Below, in pieces: positions 1 through 10,833 of a stretch of 64,000 nt of DNA. The stretch's first letter is position 1, and each line of letters opens with the position of its first letter. Made by a program: the position numbers and the translations under genes. The notes beneath the pieces are model-generated. The model was not told where the DNA came from, did no database searches, and was given only the letters and a program-made list of their open reading frames with translations. Source of the DNA: Candidatus Nitrosopumilus sp. (GTDB taxonomy: Archaea; Thermoproteota; Nitrososphaeria; Nitrososphaerales; Nitrosopumilaceae); assembly GCA_029863275.1 (NCBI GenBank), contig JAOTVS010000002.1, forward strand, positions 1 to 64,000. The letters run 5' to 3'.

Positions 1-43
1 AAGTATTTCTGAACATTTTGCTTGTATAAGGTGTATACATCGC

Positions 44-322
44 TTGATTGAGTTTGGGTGCTCATGGGGTATCTTTGGCATACTATTATATATACTATTG
101 GTAGTGAATGGTTATGAAAGGTTTCAGTGGGAATTCATCCTAAATGTTAAATACAGATTCGGAAAGCTTGCAGATATGACAAAATCTGAAAATCATCCTT
201 TAAGAAAAGGCCAAAAGCATCGGCAGATAAATGAAATCTCTTATCGTAATTCAATTCTATCTCATCTCAACATTCTGGATTTAGAGGATAGTGATAATTC
301 ACTTGATGAATATGATTGCTAA
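44..322 (+). CDS. hypothetical protein (true start may be the internal MTKSENHP...)
   Basis: ORF of 92 aa upstream of hisS; no recognised family. Confidence 0.35.
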   Translation: MIEFGCSWGIFGILLYILLVVNGYERFQWEFILNVKYRFGKLADMTKSENHPLRKGQKHRQINEISYRNSILSHLNILDLEDSDNSLDEYDC

Positions 323-342
323 AAACTAGAAGCCTTATTGAA

Positions 343-370
343 AATTTTGTGTCTCTTGGGAGACAAAATT
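343..370. other. hairpin AATTTT-GT-GTCTC-TTGG-GAGAC-AAAATT
   Basis: inverted repeat visible between ORF 44-322 and hisS; possible transcript end or processing structure. Confidence 0.4.
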
Positions 371-456
371 AATTTTTGCAGTTGTTGAGGGTTCCGAAAT
401 ATATCAGGTAAAGTTTAGAAATATCTAAATCACTAAACACAACTCCAAAAACCATC

Positions 457-1737
457 TTGGAGCTACCACGTGGAATGAAAGATTTTGAAGCCCAAGAGCA
501 TGGAAATATTGAGCATATTCGATCACACTTTAAACAATTATCTGGCCTGTATGGTTTTTCATTTATGGATCCATCACCAATAGAACTCCTCTCAGTCTTG
601 GAAACAAAGTCTGGTCCTGCAATTAAAGATGAGATTTATTATTTCAAAGACAAAGGGGAACGTGAAGTAGCACTACGATTTGATTTTACAGTTGGTCTGA
701 CAAGATATGCTGCATCACAAAAATCAATGAGACTACCAGCTAAAATCTCAAGTTTTGGTGGAGTATTCCGATATGACGAGCCACAAAAGGGAAGATATAG
801 ATATTTTCACCAGTGGGATATTGAGATTTATGGCAAGCCAGGAATAGAATCTGAAGCTGAAATTATTGAATTCACATCACGATTATTTGATTCACTATTA
901 CTCAAAGACATAACAATTGATATCAATCACAGAAATCTAGTAGAGTCGTACATTAATCAGTTATTTGACTCAAAAGACCCAACTCTAGTAGCTGATATGT
1001 TACGTGCAATTGATAAAATTCAGAAAAAATCAAAGCAAGAGATAGTAAATGAATTCAAGGATCGATATGACATTCAAAAGATAGAGCAAATTCTAGAGTT
1101 TTCTCAAATTAAAGGAAGCATAAAAGAAGTAGAGCAAAAAACGGACACAACCACTCTCTCATCATGGAATTCTCTAAAGGAATTATTTGAATCACTTGAG
1201 AACCGTGGAGTATCAAATGTTAGAATTAATTTTGGAATTGTGAGAGGACTTGATTACTATTCTGGGACTGTATTTGAGGTATTTGATAAAAATTCTACAT
1301 TAGGTGCTTTAGCTGGTGGTGGAAGATATGATTCACTGACTAAAGCATTTGGCAGAGAAGACATTGGAGCAACAGGTGTTGCAGGAGGAGTTGAGAGAAT
1401 TATTCTTACCATGAAAGAGCAAAATATCATTGCAGAGTCAACACCAGATAGAGTTTCTATTTTGTTTATCAATGATGAGATGCAAAAAGTAGCAACAAGC
1501 ATTGCATCTCTTTTACGTCTTGCAAACATTCCAACTAACATTGACCTTGTAGGAAAGCCTCTAAAAAAACAGATGGACCAAGCAGCAGACTCTAGATTCT
1601 GCATAATTGTTGCTCCGAAAGAGCTAGAAAAAGGCAATGTGGTTTTCAGAGATATGCAAACCGGTGTTGAATCACAAATATCTGTCGAGTCCCTTACTGA
1701 TGATCCGCACTCTATTCTTAATTTAGAAAAGCTCTAG
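457..1737 (+). CDS. hisS: histidyl-tRNA synthetase (TTG start)
   Basis: class II aaRS motifs: LPRGMKDF, FRYDEPQKGRYRYFHQWDIEIYG, RGLDYYSGTVFEVF, LAGGGRYDSL. Confidence 0.95.
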   Translation: MELPRGMKDFEAQEHGNIEHIRSHFKQLSGLYGFSFMDPSPIELLSVLETKSGPAIKDEIYYFKDKGEREVALRFDFTVGLTRYAASQKSMRLPAKISSFGGVFRYDEPQKGRYRYFHQWDIEIYGKPGIESEAEIIEFTSRLFDSLLLKDITIDINHRNLVESYINQLFDSKDPTLVADMLRAIDKIQKKSKQEIVNEFKDRYDIQKIEQILEFSQIKGSIKEVEQKTDTTTLSSWNSLKELFESLENRGVSNVRINFGIVRGLDYYSGTVFEVFDKNSTLGALAGGGRYDSLTKAFGREDIGATGVAGGVERIILTMKEQNIIAESTPDRVSILFINDEMQKVATSIASLLRLANIPTNIDLVGKPLKKQMDQAADSRFCIIVAPKELEKGNVVFRDMQTGVESQISVESLTDDPHSILNLEKL

Positions 1738-2383
1738 TTAACATCATAATCTCTGGTCCTGTAGTCATTGATCCTACCACTACTGCCTTGTTGTTTGCCA
1801 AAATTCCAGACTCTACATATGGAACACCAGAGTTTATCGTTGCATGTTCTACATGAACTCCCAATACATTAGCAAACATTTTCATATCCTCCTCGTCTGC
1901 TTCTGGATGAATCACCGCACCAGTATTATTTGCAACCATCATAGAACCAACAACATTAAGACCTGAAATTCTTTTTTGAACTACCTCGACATCTAGGATT
2001 TGCTTTATAGTATCTACATCAGATGAAGATAACCATGGGGATACAATTGCTCCTTTGTCATTGGCACAAATCACATTACCCAGTGCAGTATATTTTGAAT
2101 CCAATACCCCAACTGTTAACCCTGTCTCTTTTTTTAAAAAATCATATTCGTCTTGATAAGCAGTTGACGGTAATAGTACTCCATGATTATTCATCGCAAT
2201 TAGTGCACCCATAAGTCGAGTGTTTGCAACTGCAGAATATAGTGGTTCTACCTCCAAGTACTTTGCAAGTTTTTCAGCTTTAGTCTCTGCAAACCCCATT
2301 GGCAATAATACAAATTCATCATTAACTGTAATATACACTCCAATGTTTGGTCCCCGATATACATCGTACTTGAAAATATCCAA
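1718..2383 (-). CDS. eif6: translation initiation factor 6 (aIF6)
   Basis: 221 aa, repeated pattern NTxLxGAL / NNxGxxxxP typical of eIF6 pentein fold. Confidence 0.9.
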   Translation of the reverse strand: MDIFKYDVYRGPNIGVYITVNDEFVLLPMGFAETKAEKLAKYLEVEPLYSAVANTRLMGALIAMNNHGVLLPSTAYQDEYDFLKKETGLTVGVLDSKYTALGNVICANDKGAIVSPWLSSSDVDTIKQILDVEVVQKRISGLNVVGSMMVANNTGAVIHPEADEEDMKMFANVLGVHVEHATINSGVPYVESGILANNKAVVVGSMTTGPEIMMLTRAFLN

Positions 2384-2477
2384 CTATACCAATTAACATT
2401 CAATCGATATGAACGTAAGGGATCGCAAATATCACAATTAGATCGGCTCTATTTGTGGGTATAAATTTTGGCCTAGC

Positions 2478-2989
<512 letters not shown>

Positions 2990-3081
2990 AGCAGAATTTT
3001 TTAATTGATTTTAAACTAAATTCAAAAATTTTTACCAATAATTACCATTTATAGGATTAGGTCAGGTTAATTCTATCTAGA

Positions 3082-3093
3082 TTTAAATAATAT
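3082..3093 (+). promoter_or_regulatory. TATA-type box TTTAAATAATAT upstream of ferredoxin 2
   Basis: identical 12-mer starting 30 nt upstream of ATG 3112. Confidence 0.55.
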
Positions 3094-3111
3094 TTGAAAG
3101 ATGATTAATTC

Positions 3112-3657
3112 ATGGCAGATTTAGTAATATCTGAAGACTATTTTGCGGACAAGAAACCAATTGGAAAGACGAGTCACAGCGATGGCGAGAACTTTCACTG
3201 GATTTGGCCTGTAAATACCGGGAAAAATGGTGCAGCCTTCTCAGATGATGAAGTTAAAGCAGCATATGCAGAACGAGGTGAAGAACAAGTTCCTCTTGGT
3301 GTTCACGGTACTACAGTTGCAGTTGATTGGGATTCTTGCATCGCAGCAGGATCTTGCATGAGTGTATGTCCAGTTCAGACATTTCAGTGGTACAGAACCG
3401 AACAAGATATTCCAGCAAAAGATGTTGTTGGTGCGACCTTTGAAGGCACTGGTTTAACTGAGCAAGACGAACGATTAGACAAAAGTGACAAATCAATGCC
3501 AATCAGAGAACATGATTGTACTGTTTGCATGGCGTGCCAAGAAGCATGTCCAACAGGTGCTATTCTAATTGAACAAGCTAATGCAGAATTCCATGAAAAG
3601 GCAGCAGGTACATATGTCAAGATGGAAGGCAGTGGCGGTCCGCACTCACACGATTAA
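3112..3657 (+). CDS. 7Fe/zinc-type ferredoxin, paralogue of 2507-2989
   Basis: CIAAGSCMSVCP and CTVCMACQEACP; shared HSDGE-FH and [30 protein letters not shown]. Confidence 0.85.
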   Translation: MADLVISEDYFADKKPIGKTSHSDGENFHWIWPVNTGKNGAAFSDDEVKAAYAERGEEQVPLGVHGTTVAVDWDSCIAAGSCMSVCPVQTFQWYRTEQDIPAKDVVGATFEGTGLTEQDERLDKSDKSMPIREHDCTVCMACQEACPTGAILIEQANAEFHEKAAGTYVKMEGSGGPHSHD

Positions 3658-3730
3658 AGAATAATTTTCTTTTTTCTTATTTTTCTATTTTTCATCAACA
3701 AATTTTAATCACCATATTTTACCGAACGTT

Positions 3731-3814
3731 GCAGAGGTCGCCTAGTCCGGTAGGGCGCGGGCCTTGAGAGCCTGTGTTCGCAAGAACGCGGGGGTTCAAA
3801 TCCCTCTCTCTGCG
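3731..3814 (+). tRNA. tRNA-Ser (UGA)
   Basis: class II tRNA with long variable arm; anticodon arm CGGGC-CTTGAGA-GCCTG; acceptor GCAGAGG/TCTCTGC. Confidence 0.92.
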
Positions 3815-4762
3815 TTATTCTATATTTCCAAGTTCTGCCAATAATGCAGATAGCTGAATCTCAGGATTTGCACCAACTAAAATTCTATAATCATACTTTG
3901 CAATTACCTCTAAGATTTTAGATAAATGTTCATGCTTTGATTTGAATACGGAAGAATTTAGATATTTTAGAAAATCAGATTCACTCATTCCATAAACTTT
4001 GATCAACTCTATCATTTTCTCTCTTGCATCTGTAATTTTTCCATCCAATGCCATCTTGAGGACCAAATCAACATCAGAAGTTTTTGCAAGTCCAGCTGAG
4101 GCCTTTACATTCTCTTGTGAAACCTCACCTAAACTTGCAGTTGCTTGTAGCAAATTTATTGCATGTCTCAAGTCTCCTTCGGAATAATCATAAATTTCTT
4201 TGAGGCCTTTTTTGTCTGCCTTTACTTTTTCTTTTTTGGTAATCTCTGCTAGTCGTGCAATTACATCCTCTTCTGGAACTGATGTGAACTTGAAGGTAGC
4301 ACATCTACTCTGAATTGGATCGATTATTTTTGATATGTTATTTGCAATTAGGATAAATCTACAAAATTTGGCAGTATCTTCTATTATTCTTCTAAGTGCA
4401 GTTTGAGCATCATTTGTCATTTCATCGGCCTCATCCAAAATAATTAGTTTAAAGGGCGCATCGGCCATTCCTGCAAATCTTGTGAATTTCTTTACCTTTT
4501 CTCGTACCATTCCTATTCCCCTCTCATCTGATGCATTTAGCTCCAAGGTGTAGTCTTTGACATTTTCTCCAAGTACTTGCCGCGCTAGACAAAGCGCTGC
4601 TGTAGTCTTGCCAACTCCCGCAGAACCTGAAAACAGCAAATGTGGCATATCTGCAGGATTTTTTATCAATTCCTCAAGACTACCTATAATTTCAGTCTGA
4701 TTTACAATTTCTGAGAGCTTTTGGGGACGATACTTTTCGACCCACATGCCAGTTGATAACAT
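3815..4762 (-). CDS. rfcS: replication factor C small subunit
   Basis: MWVEKYRPQKLSEIV, Walker A GSAGVGKTT, Walker B LILDEADEMT, SRC sensor; ORF track extends to 4822 but MLSTGMWVEKYRP is the likelier start. Confidence 0.93.
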   Translation of the reverse strand: MLSTGMWVEKYRPQKLSEIVNQTEIIGSLEELIKNPADMPHLLFSGSAGVGKTTAALCLARQVLGENVKDYTLELNASDERGIGMVREKVKKFTRFAGMADAPFKLIILDEADEMTNDAQTALRRIIEDTAKFCRFILIANNISKIIDPIQSRCATFKFTSVPEEDVIARLAEITKKEKVKADKKGLKEIYDYSEGDLRHAINLLQATASLGEVSQENVKASAGLAKTSDVDLVLKMALDGKITDAREKMIELIKVYGMSESDFLKYLNSSVFKSKHEHLSKILEVIAKYDYRILVGANPEIQLSALLAELGNIE

Positions 4763-4885
4763 GTTTCTCAATAGTTTACGCCCCACTAATAAACGGAAAT
4801 TAATAGGATCAATTGATCTCACTAAATAGTGAATAGAATTGATCGATCCACTACATGAGGATCCAATGAGGAATTAGTGATCTAA

Positions 4886-5416
4886 ATGGAAATAGAGGAT
4901 GTAGAAAAATTACATGAGATCGGATATGGCCTAAAGGATGCCAAGGCCACTCTTAACCAGGATGTAAAGTTTAATGTAGCTAAGGTAAAAGTTGAAGGAA
5001 CCTCAGGAGAGGTTATGAACATACCCCGTTGGGTTGGTCAAATTATTGAGGATAATAAACTTGGAGAATTAGATTCACCTGATATGATAACTGAACTCAA
5101 GCAAGCCTTGTCAAAAGAAAAGATGGTAGGAGAATACCAAGTATCAACTCTTGAGCCTCAATTTTATATTAAATTAAAACGACACATGAGAACATTACAA
5201 AGAGATGATTTTAATCACATTGAGAGTATGATGCTTGAACTATTTAGAATGCGAAGAGGAAAGCTTGTAAAACTTGCAGATTCTACAAAATTAAGTTCTG
5301 ATTTATACAACAAGATTACAGTTGAAGAAAGTGTATTTTTTAAAACAATTTATGATAACAGCAAAAATTTTGAAAACCAAATAAGGAGTAATTTACATGA
5401 GCAAGGTTCAAACTAG
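4886..5416 (+). CDS. GINS complex subunit (Gins51/Sld5-like)
   Basis: N-terminal IPRWVGQII and central R/K-rich helix pattern; directly precedes and overlaps mcm. Confidence 0.75.
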   Translation: MEIEDVEKLHEIGYGLKDAKATLNQDVKFNVAKVKVEGTSGEVMNIPRWVGQIIEDNKLGELDSPDMITELKQALSKEKMVGEYQVSTLEPQFYIKLKRHMRTLQRDDFNHIESMMLELFRMRRGKLVKLADSTKLSSDLYNKITVEESVFFKTIYDNSKNFENQIRSNLHEQGSN

Positions 5417-7484
5417 CACATTTACAGAATCTGCATTATCAGATAAGGTAAAAGAATTCTTAATTAGATTCAAAGACAAGTTTGGCAACTACAAGTATGT
5501 CGAGCAAATCGATGAAATGATGCCAAAAAATTCAAAATACATTTTAGTTGATTACAATGACCTAGTAGTAGAACCTGACCTTGCAAGGATCTTCTCTTTT
5601 GATCCAGATAAGATTTTTGATGCATTTTCTAGAGCAATAAAAGAAGCATTACAAACAAGATTTCCGGATTACGCAGAAAAGATCAAAGACGAAGTACGAG
5701 TAAGATTAGTTAATTATCCTCTTCAACGAAGTCTCAGACAAATCAATGCAGAAACCATTGGACACATTACTAGTGTTTCAGGTATGGTAGTTCGTGCATC
5801 AGAAGTCAAACCACTTGCAAAGGAGCTAATTTTTGTTTGTCCTGATGAACACAAAACCAAAGTAATTCAGCTCAAAAGCATGGATGTTAAAACCCCAGTT
5901 GTATGTGATAAACCAAATTGCAAACATCGAGACTTTGAGCTAAAACCAGAAGACAGTAAATTCATTGATTTTCAAATTCTAAGATTACAAGAACTTCCAG
6001 AAGACCTCCCTCCAGGCCAACTTCCTCATTATATTGACGTCACAATTCGCCAAGACCTGGTAGATAACGCAAGACCAGGGGATAGAATTATCCTAACTGG
6101 TATAGTCAGAATTGAGCAAGAATCAGTCGCAGGAGTGGCTCGTGGACACAGTGGGCTATACAGATTAAGAATTGAGGGAAACAACATAGAGTTTTTGGGA
6201 GGCCGTGGAAACAAGTCATCAAGAAAAATTCAAAGAGAAGAAATTTTGCCTGAAGATGAGAAATTAATTCGTTCACTTTCTCAAAGCCCTGATATTTATC
6301 AGAGATTAATCGACTCACTTGCACCACACATTCAAGGACAGTCGCTAATCAAAGAAGCAATCTTACTTTTGATTGTAGGCTCTAACCAACGGTTGCTGGG
6401 CGATGGAAGTAAAATTAGAGGTGACATTAACGTATTTCTTGTAGGTGACCCTGGTACTGCAAAAAGTGAAATGCTAAAATTTTGTGCAAGAATTGCACCA
6501 AGAGGGCTTTACACTTCTGGTAGAGGTTCTACTGCTGCAGGGCTTACAGCAGCTGTAGTCAAAGACAAAACAGGAATTATGATGCTAGAGGCAGGAGCAG
6601 TAGTGCTAGGTGACCAAGGACTAGTATGTATTGATGAATTTGATAAAATGAAACCAGAAGATAGAAGTGCACTACACGAAGTTATGGAACAACAATCTGC
6701 AAGCATTGCAAAAGGTGGGATTGTTGCAACACTAAATGCAAGAACTTCGATTTTAGCTGCAGCAAACCCAATGTATGGAAAATATGATCCGTTCAAAAAT
6801 ATTACAGAAAATGTAAACTTGCCAATTCCATTACTTACAAGATTTGACTTGATATTTGTGGTACGCGATATTCCAACTAGAGAAAAAGATGAAAAGATTG
6901 CACGACACATTATAGAGTTACACACTCCACAAGGAACAGATAAACGGTCTGTAATTGATGTTGATTTGCTAACAAAATACCTTGCATTTGCAAAAAGAGG
7001 AGTGCCTAATTTAACCAAAGAGGCAGAAGAGAAGATTCTTGAATACTATTTGAAGATGAGAAATGTAGAATCTGAAGAGATGATTACAGTTACTCCAAGA
7101 CAATTAGAGGGAATAATTAGACTCTCAACTGCTCGCGCAAGACTACTCATGAAAGATAAGGTAGAAGAAGAAGATGCAGAACGTGCAATATTCCTAATAG
7201 AATCAATGCTTCAAGATGCAGGCGTTGATGTTAATACAGGTAAAGTCGACTTGGGAGTACTTCAAGGAAGACCAAGAAGTGAGGTCTCAAAAATGCAGCT
7301 ATTTATGGATGTTTTAAAAGCCCTAGAAGGTGATCACAAAGCTGCAGTTGATGAGAAAACATTTGTCAAAGAATTAGAAAAAACTGAAAAGTTTACTGAA
7401 GAAGAAGCTAGAACCTATATTAGAAGAATGCTTCGCGAAGCATCTATTTATGAATCCAGTCCCGGTCATTATAACCGAGTATGA
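5397..7484 (+). CDS. mcm: replicative DNA helicase MCM
   Basis: GDPGTAKSEMLKF, CIDEFDKM, LLTRFDLIF, N-terminal zinc-binding region. Confidence 0.97.
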   Translation: MSKVQTSTFTESALSDKVKEFLIRFKDKFGNYKYVEQIDEMMPKNSKYILVDYNDLVVEPDLARIFSFDPDKIFDAFSRAIKEALQTRFPDYAEKIKDEVRVRLVNYPLQRSLRQINAETIGHITSVSGMVVRASEVKPLAKELIFVCPDEHKTKVIQLKSMDVKTPVVCDKPNCKHRDFELKPEDSKFIDFQILRLQELPEDLPPGQLPHYIDVTIRQDLVDNARPGDRIILTGIVRIEQESVAGVARGHSGLYRLRIEGNNIEFLGGRGNKSSRKIQREEILPEDEKLIRSLSQSPDIYQRLIDSLAPHIQGQSLIKEAILLLIVGSNQRLLGDGSKIRGDINVFLVGDPGTAKSEMLKFCARIAPRGLYTSGRGSTAAGLTAAVVKDKTGIMMLEAGAVVLGDQGLVCIDEFDKMKPEDRSALHEVMEQQSASIAKGGIVATLNARTSILAAANPMYGKYDPFKNITENVNLPIPLLTRFDLIFVVRDIPTREKDEKIARHIIELHTPQGTDKRSVIDVDLLTKYLAFAKRGVPNLTKEAEEKILEYYLKMRNVESEEMITVTPRQLEGIIRLSTARARLLMKDKVEEEDAERAIFLIESMLQDAGVDVNTGKVDLGVLQGRPRSEVSKMQLFMDVLKALEGDHKAAVDEKTFVKELEKTEKFTEEEARTYIRRMLREASIYESSPGHYNRV

Positions 7485-9610
7485 AATTAGAGAAACTTGA
7501 TCTTCCCAAGTCTTCAATTGAGTTTTTAAAATCAGAAGGATTGACCAAACTTTATCCACCTCAAAGTGATAGTGTAAAGGCAGGACTGCTCAATGGCAAA
7601 AGTGTTCTAGTATCAGCTCCTACTGCAAGTGGTAAGACACTGATTGCAACTTTGGCAATTATTAGTTATTTATCAAAAAACAAAGGAAAGGTAATTTATC
7701 TCAGTCCACTTCGGGCATTAGCTGCTGAAAAATTTGTAGAGTTTAAAAAATTAGAAAAACTTGCCATTGGAAACAAGATCAAAGTTGGCATCTCCACTGG
7801 AGACTTTGATAATGTAGAAAAAAAATTAGAGAAAAATAATGTTTTAATTTTGACTAATGAAAAAATGGATTCTATTATCAGAAGAGGAGTAGAGTGGATT
7901 GATGAGATTGGTCTTGTAATTTCTGATGAGATCCATTTGATAGGAGATGATACACGAGGCCCAACACTTGAGATGGTCTTGACTCAGCTAAAAAGACTAG
8001 AATCAAAGCCTCAAATTCTAGGTCTTAGTGCCACAATTACAAATTCAGATGAGCTTGCAAAATGGCTTGGATGTACTTTAGTTGAGAGCACCTGGAGACC
8101 TGTTCCATTATCTGAGGGAGTCTGCGATGGAGGGATGGTAACAATGGCAGATGGGACTACCTTTGATGTTGATAATACCATTCGTGGAACTCCAATTGAT
8201 CTTGGAATTCAATGCGTAAAACAGGGAGGTCAATCATTAATTTTTGCAGAAACAAGGGCTCGCTCCAAATCTTTGGCAACAAAAGCTATGGATGGAGTTG
8301 AGAATCTATTGGAAAAAAAAGAACTCGAAGAGCTTGCCAAAATCTCAAAAAAAATCCTAGGCACAAATGAGAATACTGATCTGGTACGAACACTTGCAAT
8401 TCTAGTAAAAAAAGGAGTTGGCTTTCATCATGCAGGATTAAATCAGTCTTGCAGAGAAATAATAGAGACTGAATTTCGTAAGGGAACAATCAAGCTATTA
8501 TCATCCACACCAACATTAGCTGCAGGAGTTAATCTCCCAGCAAGACGTGTAGTAATTTCAAGTGTATCCAGGTATAATGCACAAGTGGGTGCAAACAGGC
8601 CAATTAGTATTTTAGAATACAAGCAACTTTGCGGACGAGCAGGAAGACCACAGTTTGACAAGTATGGTGAATCTATAATTGTTGGAAAAGGAAATGGTGA
8701 TGAGATAATTGAGCATTACATAAAGGGAGAACCAGAACCAATAGAATCAAAAATAACAGAGGACAAGTCCTTAAGAATACATATTCTAACTGTTATTGTA
8801 ACAAATCCTGGAATAAAAAAAGGAGAAATCTTAGATTTCTTTTTACAAACACTAGGTGGTTTACAATCAAGAAAATCAACAATAAAATTTGCAATCGATC
8901 TTGCATTGCGATTTCTCTCAAGTGAATATTTGATAATTAAAAAAGGCGAACGACATGCAGCTACTGAATTTGGAAAAAAAACATCAATGCTGTATATTGA
9001 TCCCTTAACTGCAACTCTTTTTCGTGACGCAATAGAAAATGTCTCAAAGAAAAAAAAACACACGTTTGGATTTTTACATATAATTACGTCATCTGAAGAA
9101 TTTTTCCCAAAATTCTCAATGAGAAACAAAGACTATGAAGCTGCCAGTTTAATGATAGAAAATCACACCTCTGAACTTTTAGAACCAATTTCAGAGTATG
9201 ATTGCTCAAGGAGTCTTCTTGCGTTACAGTCCTGGATTACTGAATCATCAGAAACTGCCCTCTCTGATGGTCTTGGCATAGAATCAGGTGATATGCACAG
9301 GATGGTAGAGAATGCCAATTGGTTAATTTATTGCCTCAGGGAGATTGCAAAACATGTAGAAAGAGCAGATTTGCTTGAAGAACTTGAAAATCTAAGAAGG
9401 AGAATTGTATACGGAATCCGAGAGGAACTCTTGGAACTAGTCAAGGTCAAAGGAATCGGCAGGGTAAGGGCAAGGGCGCTATTCAAACACAAGATAAGGA
9501 CACTCGATGATTTGGCAAAAATTCCTGTAAACAAATTAGCCGAAATTGATAAAATTGGTTTAACCCTTGCAGATAACATAAAGTCAGAATTAAAAAAGGT
9601 TAGATATTGA
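7481..9610 (+). CDS. hel308: Ski2-like DNA helicase Hel308
   Basis: APTASGKT, DEIH, SATI, QLCGRAGRPQFDKYGE, C-terminal HhH (VKGIGRVRARALF). Confidence 0.92.
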   Translation: MKLEKLDLPKSSIEFLKSEGLTKLYPPQSDSVKAGLLNGKSVLVSAPTASGKTLIATLAIISYLSKNKGKVIYLSPLRALAAEKFVEFKKLEKLAIGNKIKVGISTGDFDNVEKKLEKNNVLILTNEKMDSIIRRGVEWIDEIGLVISDEIHLIGDDTRGPTLEMVLTQLKRLESKPQILGLSATITNSDELAKWLGCTLVESTWRPVPLSEGVCDGGMVTMADGTTFDVDNTIRGTPIDLGIQCVKQGGQSLIFAETRARSKSLATKAMDGVENLLEKKELEELAKISKKILGTNENTDLVRTLAILVKKGVGFHHAGLNQSCREIIETEFRKGTIKLLSSTPTLAAGVNLPARRVVISSVSRYNAQVGANRPISILEYKQLCGRAGRPQFDKYGESIIVGKGNGDEIIEHYIKGEPEPIESKITEDKSLRIHILTVIVTNPGIKKGEILDFFLQTLGGLQSRKSTIKFAIDLALRFLSSEYLIIKKGERHAATEFGKKTSMLYIDPLTATLFRDAIENVSKKKKHTFGFLHIITSSEEFFPKFSMRNKDYEAASLMIENHTSELLEPISEYDCSRSLLALQSWITESSETALSDGLGIESGDMHRMVENANWLIYCLREIAKHVERADLLEELENLRRRIVYGIREELLELVKVKGIGRVRARALFKHKIRTLDDLAKIPVNKLAEIDKIGLTLADNIKSELKKVRY

Positions 9611-10599
9611 CTGAATTAATAATCCCAGCAGTTGTAACTTGTATTGTTGCTTTTTTTACAGTTTATTTTTCTACACCTCCTTTGATAAAATTTTTACAAA
9701 AACGAAATTATACAGTCACTGATATGAACAAAAAAGAACTTCCAATGATTGCAAGACCAGGTGGCATCTCAATTATTGCAGGAATTATTTCATCTGAAAT
9801 TTTACTTTATGCATTTTTACAAATGAACGAAATTTTGGCAGTAATAATTACAAGTTCTATTGCATTTGTAATTGGGTATATAGATGATAGAAAAGTTATG
9901 GGTGGATGGTTCAAACCCTTAGGACTGGTTATTGCAGCATTGCCAATAATTTTCTTGGGTACATATGACTCCGATCTTGCCTTTCCATTATTTGGAGAGG
10001 TACAAATTCCAATTTTATATCTAGGAATAATCATCTTAATGATTCCAATTACAGGAAACACTATCAATTCAATTGATGTTCTAAATGGAGTTGCAAGTGG
10101 ATTTATGGTAATTTCCAGTTTTACACTTAGCATAGCATTAGTTATTTTACAAAACTACGAGATGGCAATTATCAGTCTACCACTAGCTTTGGTTTCCTTG
10201 GCATTTTACAAATACCATAAGAATCCAAGCAAAATATTTCCTGGAGATTCAGGTGCCCTGACACTTGGTGCAATGTATGGAACCATTGCAATCATAGGCC
10301 AGATAGAAATTATTGCAGCCATTGCTTTGTTACCTGCAATAATCAATTCATTCCTATTTTTATCAAGTGTAAAACGCATAGTTGAACATCGCGAAGTAAA
10401 ATCAAAGCCAGTAGAGCATACAGATGATTTCAAATTAAAAGCTACAAAGGACAAAAAAGCACCAATTACCTTGGTACGATTAATTGTAGCCTCAGAGCCA
10501 TTAAGCGAAAAGCAGGTTGGAAATGTTATCTTCAAATTGGCTTTGTTTTCGGGATTTTTGGCTATAATTTCCACTATAATAATGGTGATTAAAATTTGA
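9607..10599 (+). CDS. glycosyltransferase family 4 (MraY/GPT-like polyprenyl-P sugar-1-P transferase)
   Basis: polytopic; GYIDDRKVMGG, NSIDVLNG, FPGDSGALTLGA. Confidence 0.85.
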   Translation: MTELIIPAVVTCIVAFFTVYFSTPPLIKFLQKRNYTVTDMNKKELPMIARPGGISIIAGIISSEILLYAFLQMNEILAVIITSSIAFVIGYIDDRKVMGGWFKPLGLVIAALPIIFLGTYDSDLAFPLFGEVQIPILYLGIIILMIPITGNTINSIDVLNGVASGFMVISSFTLSIALVILQNYEMAIISLPLALVSLAFYKYHKNPSKIFPGDSGALTLGAMYGTIAIIGQIEIIAAIALLPAIINSFLFLSSVKRIVEHREVKSKPVEHTDDFKLKATKDKKAPITLVRLIVASEPLSEKQVGNVIFKLALFSGFLAIISTIIMVIKI

Positions 10600-10829
10600 A
10601 GAATGGGAGTATTTTTGGATTTTTATTTGTAATGTGGATATTGATAATTCTAGGAGGTGGCATTGTTGTGATTATTTTAGGACCTATTGCGATTTCAGGT
10701 TATGGGGATTTTAATTACATTCTAACATCTGGATTAAAAGCTACAGTTGCAATTATCCTAGTTTTATTGTGGATTATTATTCTCTCAAAAATGAATAAAT
10801 TGATTTTTAAAAAACAATTTAATTTCTAG
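10596..10829 (+). CDS. small membrane protein
   Basis: 77 aa, two hydrophobic segments, overlaps preceding gene by 4 nt. Confidence 0.6.
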   Translation: MKNGSIFGFLFVMWILIILGGGIVVIILGPIAISGYGDFNYILTSGLKATVAIILVLLWIIILSKMNKLIFKKQFNF

Positions 10830-10833
10830 AAAA

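Noticed and set aside
1257-1637. 126-aa minus-strand ORF inside hisS (and similar antisense ORFs inside mcm, hel308, hemA, nuo genes)
   Set aside because: Fully antisense to well-supported genes, with low-complexity Ser/Ile/Phe-rich translation typical of shadow ORFs.
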